Part shown: positions 57,248-64,000 of the stretch, one piece after another
Layout of the letters: each line of letters starts with the position of its first letter
How positions within the stretch are numbered: position 1 is the first letter of the stretch
Source: Physcia stellaris
Taxonomy: Eukaryota; Ascomycota; Lecanoromycetes; Caliciales; Physciaceae
Direction of reading: 5' to 3'
NCBI GenBank assembly: GCA_018902385.1
Contig: JABSSW010000011.1
Coordinates: forward strand, 372,001-436,000
Length of the DNA: 64,000 nt
Translations under genes and position numbers: made by a program
Notes under the pieces: generated by a model
What the model saw: the letters and a program-made list of their open reading frames with translations, nothing else
What the model was told of the DNA's origin: nothing
Databases searched by the model: none

Positions 57248-57913
57248 GTTCGTGAGACCGAGCGGGGTCTTAGGAGGTCCGGGTACAGAAAGCCACCGAG
57301 ACGTTGTGCAGTAAAAGGACTGTGGGATGGTTTTGATGTAGAGGTGTAATACTAGGTTCGAAAGGATAGATCACGCAACTCAATGGAGCTCGAAGCACCT
57401 CGCGGAGACACAGAGGTATCGGCCGTCTGCCAGACTCCACCGCGTGACAGTCTTTTTAGCCAGAACGACCTGCGAAATGGTAATGATATTAGGTAGCGAA
57501 TGTGAGCCAGCATCGATAAAAGTTGCTTCTAGCAAGGTCGACCTGCTCACCCCTCATGGATAAGGACCGCCGTTGGCGAGAGGTCGAGCACTGAGAAGCT
57601 GGGGGCGAAAAGGAACTTAGAGAAAAGATACAGTACCTACTGTCCTAACCTTACCCAGCGCACATCTGAAAATCTGGCAGGAACGACCGTGAGCCTGACA
57701 GACAAGTGCAAAAACCATCAATGTACCGGGAGATGGACACCACCATCTTCGAAAAGACCCTCAGCCATTGGAAATATCCTTAATGTGGCTAGAGAATTGC
57801 CAAAAGATTACAGGCAGTCTTATTGTGTGATGATCAAGGCTGCTAATACACCGTTCCAAAGTGCTCAATCGCTCGCAGTCAGAAAGCAAATCTAACAGTC
57901 TTGGGGCTTAGGG
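57248..57913. other. Intergenic stretch
   Basis: About 670 bp between the start of the F-box gene and the stop of the CSC1 gene, both minus strand. It contains the F-box gene promoter. An ORF at 57689-57895 on + has no support. Confidence 0.5.
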
Positions 57914-60646
57914 TCATTCTTGTCCTCCATCTGCTTGGTCCCTATGTCCATTTGACCTGTCCCGGATCCATAACTCCTCGAGTGGAGCGTTCAGGCTAGG
58001 ATTTATATAACGAACTCCTGTGTCTTCACTTTCATCCAGAGCTCTACCATAAGCAGTTTCGCTGTCATAGCGGGACTCCCCTGGTGGAACGGCACCAAAC
58101 GGCGGATCCCTCGTCAAACTCCGTATTGCTATAAATTTCATTAGAGGCTCGTAGGACCTTCTGTAGAAAACAATGAACCATATGGTAGTTGCAATAAGCG
58201 GAACCACTAAAATTGAACGAATCAAAGCCCCTTGGAGAGCCAAGATCCCAGTGACTGCAAGCTGGAAAACGATAAGGCCCACAATGATTCGGATACATAT
58301 GATAGACCAGGCTCCACCAGTGGAATGTTGTTGGTGGTCCATGGCGTAGAGTAGTTGATACTTGTAGATAAAGCTTCCGATCATAAAGTATATGAGACCG
58401 AAGAACAGCACGAGCCATGAGCTAGGAAGCACGCTATACACGATACAGATGACAAAGATAAGTAATGTCTGCGGAAGGTAGAAGCCGTAGCTGAAAACAG
58501 GAGGTTGGTCCAATTCCGCGTAATCTGATGACGCGTGTTAGCGACGCGAAACTGCTGAGAAGAAAAAACTTTTTACCTCTGGGAGTTATGGAGAGCCATG
58601 AATAGATTGGATACATTGCGACAGAGCCAAATTCCAGCAATCGGAACGGAAAGAGGCCCAGCCCTTGGAGGATGATAAGATTCACGTAGAACGAAGCAAG
58701 GTCTTGGAGGGAATTAGCCAAGAGGAATGCGATAGTCCTGGTGTCGCGGATTGAGTCGCCCACTCGATCCTGAAAATCCTTGAAGTTGGCCTTTGCCTGC
58801 GAGGTCGTACCAAAGATGGTAAAGATGATGAAGAGGTTGAAGAAGGTGAAAAAGAAGTTTTTCGAAATGACAGACATCTCAACTTCTCCCTGAGACAGCA
58901 TACCCTGAAGAGTGGAGACATCTGAGCGAAGGTAAGCAGAGTTTAATTCATACAGCCTTGAAAGAGAGGCTCACAATAATATAGATAGGGTACAGCCAGA
59001 TTCAACAAAGATACGATAAGTGTAGGTAGACCAGTATTGATCAAGCTTTTTGCTATAGGATGCTTATCGAGCGCGTCTGCAAGCTGTGGCCACACGGTTC
59101 TAATGGCTTCGACATTCAACAAACCTGCAACTGGCACCAACAGGATGGACCAGAAGATGGTAAGTAGTAAAATGACTGCTGTGATTGACCAAGCCCGGGA
59201 CATCCTGCTCGATCTTGACAGGTATGTGTTCGACCACAGAACGTCAGAGGGGCGGGTGCAGGGTTTGCCAGCAGTACCATTGGCTCTGGGTCCATTGTTG
59301 CCTGAACTGCCATTTGCTGGATCACATCAATAGTCTGCATGGAGCAGGGTAAGATTCTACTTACAGCAGCAGCGGTCGAGTCCAGGGTGACGAAAGCAAG
59401 TGGTGTCGGCTTGAATTCCTTGTCTCGGGCTCTTTCAATCTTCTCATCGAGCTTCCGCAGTCTTTCCTCGTAATAGTCGATTGCGTCGATCTTCCGACTT
59501 TGCAAGTTTAGAAAGCCAAACCAGATTCTTGTCATTGGTCGATCGTGGGCGTAAACGTGGTCTTGGTCGTCGCCGTTGCCGTTCAGAAGTCGAGATTCTT
59601 CGTCGTCGCCATCGCCATCGTTCTGCTGATGGGAGCGGGGTACCGATGGCTTACTAGGTCGTTTGTAACCTAGATACGTAGTCCAGGCTACTTCAAGTTT
59701 GCGAAGGACGAGCTTGCGTTCGTCAATTAGATCATCCAATTCGCCCCAATTCCTACACAAGGTGACACTGTCGACTTTCCCAATGTCGAGATTCTCGACA
59801 GTTTCCTTAATCAATTCCTCTGATCGCAGTTGTTCAGGTATTCCAGAAATTCGTATTGTCCGATCAGTGACTGTGGACTTGCTACCAAGATAATCTTGTC
59901 TGATGTGGATGATCTTTTTTGTTTCTTTGATAATCAGATAAACAGCGACACCACTGAAAAAGTAAACGAAACCCAGGTACATCCACAGATAATCTGTCGA
60001 CATCGGTATAATAGAGGGGTATGGGGAAGTGGAATTTTGCGTCGCAACTTGCTGTACTTCCACCGTAGGCTTCCAGTACGAAGTTTTGAAAATCGTATCA
60101 GTCCCATTGTCTTTATTGTCTCCTCGGTCACCACGGTCTAGAAACCCATTGCCGACGTGCATGTGGACAGGCAGTATAACGACCAGGGCGAAGAACAAAG
60201 TCACAGTCAGGAACTTAATTGCGAACTTGAAGAAGGACAGGAACTATTTTGTCATCAGTTTCGTCGACGGGCCAGGGACCGGTTGTGACTAACAACATAA
60301 GCATCAAGACCTGCAGATGCGAGTATCTCTTCCTCAGTGATGCGGTAGACTATGGGAATCCATCCAAAGAACGTGTCCGGTAAATCAGGCAAATTCGAAG
60401 CCGCTTTTGTTTGCCTTTTTCTTGCGGCATAAAGCCCTTTCCATCGAGGTCTTAGGAACTGTAGCACGGCAGACGATCAGTAGACCTTTCATGCTTAGGG
60501 ATATTGGTCAGACTGACACAGAAGCCTAGGAATGCGCTGAGTCCAAGAGCTATAGAAATTACTAGCTGCGTAACGATCTCGCGGACAGTATCTTTGGTAT
60601 CAGTGGAAGGGTTTGACGGATGATCTGCTGCCCAGATTGATGCCAT
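57914..60646 (-). CDS. CSC1/OSCA-type calcium-permeable channel
   Basis: Start MASIWAADHPSNPSTD at 60646, with about six introns. Order: first helix (LVISIALGLSAFLGF), RPRWKGLYAARKRQTK with the family motif LPDTFFGWIPIVYRITEEE, second helix (KFLTVTLFFALVVILPVHM), third (LWMYLGFVYFFSGVAVYL), a long cytosolic loop with an RRM-like fold (TVTDRTIRISGIPEQLRS, LAFVTLDSTAAA), then the DUF221 core: WSITAVILLLTIFWSILLV, PTLIVSLLNLAVPYLYY, NFFFTFFNLFIIFTIFGT, GFYLPQTLLIFVICIVYSV, WSIICIRIIVGLIVFQLA. The C-terminal tail is hydrophilic. CSC1/OSCA/TMEM63 proteins are osmotically or mechanically gated cation channels. About 820 residues. It shares a 234 bp promoter with CCT2. Confidence 0.9.
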
Positions 60647-60880
60647 GATATCAGGACAGAAGATTTTCGTTTCGAGGTGTTGTTCATGGATTAGCCTGCA
60701 GCCATACTCAATCCTTTGAGACGAAGGCTGCTTCCAAGAAATTATGACCAGTGCTGCTGGAGCACTTCTAGGAGCCTTGTGCGGAGCTATTCCGCTTTGC
60801 TACCTCAGATTTTTGGCGTCCACACGCGTCGACCAACGAGCCAACACGAGGGGATCTTAATTCGCTTCAGAACGATCAAT
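60647..60880. promoter_or_regulatory. Bidirectional promoter of CSC1-type gene and CCT2
   Basis: 234 bp between divergent start codons. No named site recognised. Confidence 0.5.
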
Positions 60881-62634
60881 ATGGTAGGGGTTCTCTAGAT
60901 TCCTAGGAACAATTCGAGTTAACTACTCCTAGACTGCTTTCAATCCAACTCAGATATTTGCCGACGATGTCACCGAAGAGAAGGGAGAAAATGCTCGTCT
61001 ATCAGCGTTTGTGGGCGCCATAGCTGTGGGTGATCTAGTAAAGAGCACGCTTGGACCGAAAGGCATGGATAAGATACTACAATCGGCGTGGGTACTGCAT
61101 CAATTGTCAGATCTCCAGCCAGCCGCTGACTGGAATCAAGATCCACTGGAGAAATCATGGTCACAAATGACGGCGCAACGATACTCAAATCAATAGCTCT
61201 CGACAATGCTGCGGCTAAGGTCCTGGTGAATATATCAAAGGTGCAAGATGATGAGGTTGGAGATGGCACGACGTCAGTGACTGTGCTTGCTGCGGAGCTT
61301 CTACGAGAAGCAGAAAAACTAGTCGAAAAGAAAATACATCCTCAGACCATCATCGAAGGCTACCGGATAGCAAGCAACGTGGCCCTGGCTGCGCTCGAGA
61401 AAACGGCAACTGACCACAGCAACGACAAAGCAGCGTTCCGAAAAGACTTGCAAGCTATTGCAAGGACCACTCTCAGCTCCAAGGTTCTAAGCCAAGACCG
61501 TCATCACTTCGCTAATCTAGCCTGCGATGCCGTCTTACGGATGCGTGGGTCTACCGATCTAAGTCATATACAGATAATCAAAAAGGCCGGTGGAAAGCTG
61601 AGCGACTCCTATCTTGACGAAGGCTTCATTCTCGACAAGCGCATCGGCGTAAACCAGCCCAAGCGCCTAGAAAATGCTAAAATTCTTGTCGCCAACACAG
61701 CAATGGACACGGACAAGATCAAGATATTCGGGGCCCGTGTCAAAGTCGAATCAACAGGTAAACTCGCCGAACTCGAAAAAGCTGAGCGCGAAAAGATGAA
61801 AGCCAAGGTCGAAAGAATCAAAGCTCACGGTATCAACTGCTTCGTGAATAGACAGCTCATCTACAATTGGCCGGAACAGCTCTTTTCCGACGCCGGTATA
61901 GTCTCAATAGAGCACGCGGACTTTGACGGCATTGAGCGCTTGGCGTTAGTTACCGGCGGTGAAATCGCTTCGACCTTCGATCATCCCGAGCATGTCAAAC
62001 TTGGCCACTGTGACCTTATCGAGGAGGTCATTATCGGTGAAGATACTCTGATCAAGTTTTCTGGTGTCGCAGCTGGTCAAGCATGCACGATTGTCCTGCG
62101 CGGTGCAACAGAGCAACTCCTGGACGAGGCGGAGCGCTCCCTCCACGACGCCCTCGCTGTCCTTTCCCAGACGGTCCGAGAACCCAAAACCACGTTGGGA
62201 GGTGGCTGCGCTGAAATGGTCATGGCTAAAGCGGTCGAGCAGCATGCGCCAAGCGTGGCAGGCAAGAAGGCCATAGCTGTTGACTCGTTCGCTACCGCAC
62301 TGAGACAGCTGCCAACGATCTTGGCTGACAATGCAGGCTTCGACTCCAGTGACCTAGTTGCAAGGTTAAAGCAAGCAATCTACGATGAGAAGCCAGGAGC
62401 GATGAGCTCAGGGCTGGATCTTTTGACGCCAGGCGGCGGGATTGCAGACATGAGGCAGAAAGGGGTAATTGAGAGCTACAAGCTCAAAAGAGCAGTGGTA
62501 TCGTCGGCTTCAGAGGCAGCGGAAGTGAGTTATACCCTTCTTAGGCCGCTGAATGGTGTCCTAACATTGACCAGCTGTTACTGCGGGTGGATTCGATAGT
62601 GAGATGTGCCCCCCGCAAGCGAGAGAGGATGTGA
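60881..62634 (+). CDS. CCT2: Chaperonin CCT subunit beta (T-complex protein 1)
   Basis: Cytosolic group II chaperonin subunit that folds actin, tubulin and other proteins. The ATG at 60881-60883 is the entire first coding exon; an intron (60884-60932) precedes [19 protein letters not shown]. Other introns: about 61070-61130 (joins [19 protein letters not shown]) and about 62527-62574 ([22 protein letters not shown], stop at 62632). ATPase signatures: [78 protein letters not shown]. About 530 residues, normal for CCT2. The C-terminal [15 protein letters not shown] is typical of the beta subunit. Confidence 0.95.
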
Positions 62635-63276
62635 AAAGCTAGAATCTATGCATCTTGATACCAAAAGTCCATTGTGCATGGCGAGGCGTTGGAAGGCTGA
62701 TGACATGTTGTATCACGACATCTAGAGGAGAAAATTGAAAGCGGAAAACGAAGATGATGGAGTCCTCAAGCGCACTTCTCCAACAAGAATATCCTATCCA
62801 CAGCTCCAAGCTACAGTCTATGATACCAGCGACGGATTACAGCATCGAAGGATCGCAAAAGCATATTATGGGTCGAAGCATGAGAAAGTGGATGTGCCGC
62901 CTGAGATTATTGTAATATTACTGTCACCTTCGTCCACTGGTCTCCAGATATGAGAATCTTGAGATGTAAATTCAATATCAATGATCTCCACAATAATTGA
63001 TGGTGAAACTAGCAAAAGGTTTTTGTAACTGACGGGCCGAACTGGTCAAACCAGGGGAAATGGCGGAGTTGCCGGTTCCGATTAGTCAGCCGGCGATCTG
63101 CTCTCTGATTGGCGCTGGTATGATATGTCCAAATGGGGATGCGACAAGGCCTCGTACCTCGTACACGCTTCGACTTTGCCTTGCTTACGCTTGCTGTGCC
63201 CAGCTGAGACCTTTTCATTCCTTTCTTCTTTCTTTTCTATACCTTTCCATCTATTCAATCTATATCACTATCAATA
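62635..63276. other. Intergenic stretch and IRE1 promoter
   Basis: About 640 bp between CCT2 and the IRE1 leader, both + strand. A pyrimidine-rich run (TTCCTTTCTTCTTTCTTTTC) at about 63210-63240 probably lies near the IRE1 transcription start. No gene recognised. Confidence 0.45.
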
Positions 63277-63318
63277 ATGAAGCGTCACCAAAGAACGACG
63301 CTCCCCTTGTCCAATTAG
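63277..63318 (+). promoter_or_regulatory. Short upstream ORF in the IRE1 leader
   Basis: ATG at 63277 opens a 13-codon frame (MKRHQRTTLPLSN) that stops at 63316-63318. No other ATG lies between it and the IRE1 start at 63382. If transcription begins upstream of 63277, this uORF could limit IRE1 translation. Confidence 0.45.
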
Positions 63319-63381
63319 GCAGAATCTTTATTGACATCGAATACCCACTGGGCAACAGTAGCATTGTAGTACCTCAACATC

Positions 63382-64000
63382 ATGCGTCCGCGAGTCGGCG
63401 CAGGCTCGGCGGTCGTTTCCGCTTTGACAGCATCACTACTCATATTCCCTTTACTTGTTGCTTCCCAGCAGCGAGGCCAGCAGCATTATCGGAAATCACC
63501 TCATGAGCCTGGACCTGTCCTTGATGCCGTCACCGTGTCCGAGGTTGCCCGACATGGGAAACGAACCGAAACGTCCGAATACAACCAAGACAAAGACTCA
63601 TTGAACCACCAGAAAGCGAGCGCGATCGCAACCAATGCAGCTCCGGCAGACAACCACGCCGTGCGAGCTCTCCGTCCTGTCAGAGGGTCCGGTAATGCCG
63701 GGCTTACCTCGCCGCACCTTGCGCGGTCTCTGCAGGATTGGGAGGTTGAAGATTTTGTCCTTTTAGCGACCGTTGATGGCTCCATACACGCAAGAGACAG
63801 GAAGACTGGTGCTCCGAGGTGGGAGCTAGAGGTGGACAAATCTATGGTGGAAACAGTATACCATACCAAGAAGAATGCAACACCCGATGGCTCTCTGTCC
63901 GAGCACGACTTCATTTGGATCATCGAGCCCAGTAAGGATGGAGACATTTATATATACAATCAAGCACGACATGGCGGGCTGCAGCGACTGCATTTGACAG
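63382..64000 (+). CDS. IRE1: IRE1 unfolded-protein sensor, N-terminal part (partial)
   Basis: Start MRPRVGAGSAVVSALTA at 63382; the frame is open to the right edge (about 206 codons). A signal peptide spans residues 1-28 (LLIFPLLVASQQ). A variable hydrophilic stretch follows, then the beginning of the ER-lumenal sensor domain: LARSLQDWEVEDFVLLATV, DGSIHARDRKTGAPRWEL, FIWIIEPSKDGDIYIYN. This pattern (DG-x-I-x-A-x-DR-x-TG-x-x-x-W) is that of IRE1 and of its PERK relatives; in fungi it is IRE1, whose kinase/RNase half would lie outside the window. IRE1 splices the HAC1/hacA mRNA in ER stress. The kinase and RNase cannot be checked here. Confidence 0.88.
   Translation, partial: MRPRVGAGSAVVSALTASLLIFPLLVASQQRGQQHYRKSPHEPGPVLDAVTVSEVARHGKRTETSEYNQDKDSLNHQKASAIATNAAPADNHAVRALRPVRGSGNAGLTSPHLARSLQDWEVEDFVLLATVDGSIHARDRKTGAPRWELEVDKSMVETVYHTKKNATPDGSLSEHDFIWIIEPSKDGDIYIYNQARHGGLQRLHLT

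Overview
The window is nuclear DNA of a filamentous ascomycete (Pezizomycotina; possibly Dothideomycetes, but the class is inferred only from overall protein resemblance). Most genes carry several introns of about 45-85 bp with GT...AG ends. The proteins are typical of moulds: CFEM proteins, an RRM-YTH fusion, an NFX1/FAP1 zinc-finger protein, AP-3 delta, CSC1 and IRE1. No bacterial, organellar or CRISPR features were seen.

Layout. 0-9 kb: the 3' end of an unknown gene, a cytochrome b561-type membrane protein, trimethyllysine dioxygenase (carnitine synthesis), a two-CFEM GPI-type protein and ARPC1 of the Arp2/3 complex. 9-18 kb: a TUG/UBX protein facing ARPC1 across a 250 bp promoter, ribosomal protein eL36, a small coiled-coil protein and a synaptojanin-type inositide phosphatase. 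18-27 kb: two low-complexity fungal proteins, a decayed class II fructose-bisphosphate aldolase and EMC2. 27-34 kb: AP-3 delta and an RRM-YTH RNA-binding protein. 34-39 kb: a gene-poor block with coding-like scraps. 39-45 kb: an NFX1-type protein and a BEM46-type hydrolase. 45-53.6 kb: one Ty3/gypsy LTR retrotransposon, broken but structurally complete, with 223 bp LTRs and a 5 bp target duplication. 54-64 kb: a large F-box protein, a CSC1/OSCA channel, CCT2 and the beginning of IRE1.

The genes are mostly housekeeping and do not form a pathway cluster. Loose themes are membrane traffic and endocytosis (ARPC1, synaptojanin, AP-3), ER function and proteostasis (EMC2, UBX, IRE1, CCT2, F-box) and RNA control (YTH, NFX1). 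Three divergent pairs share short promoters: ARPC1/UBX, eL36/coiled-coil and CSC1/CCT2; EMC2/AP-3 is a fourth, slightly wider one.

The most unusual observations are a 12-copy array of short hairpins with self-complementary loops in the leader of the LTR element; a start codon split by an intron (AT|G) in AP-3 delta and an ATG-only first coding exon in CCT2; and apparent frame changes near the 3' ends of three otherwise good host genes (AP-3 delta, NFX1/FAP1 and the MCLI-type protein), which are either local assembly errors or real C-terminal changes. I found no clear case of a wholly new multi-gene system.
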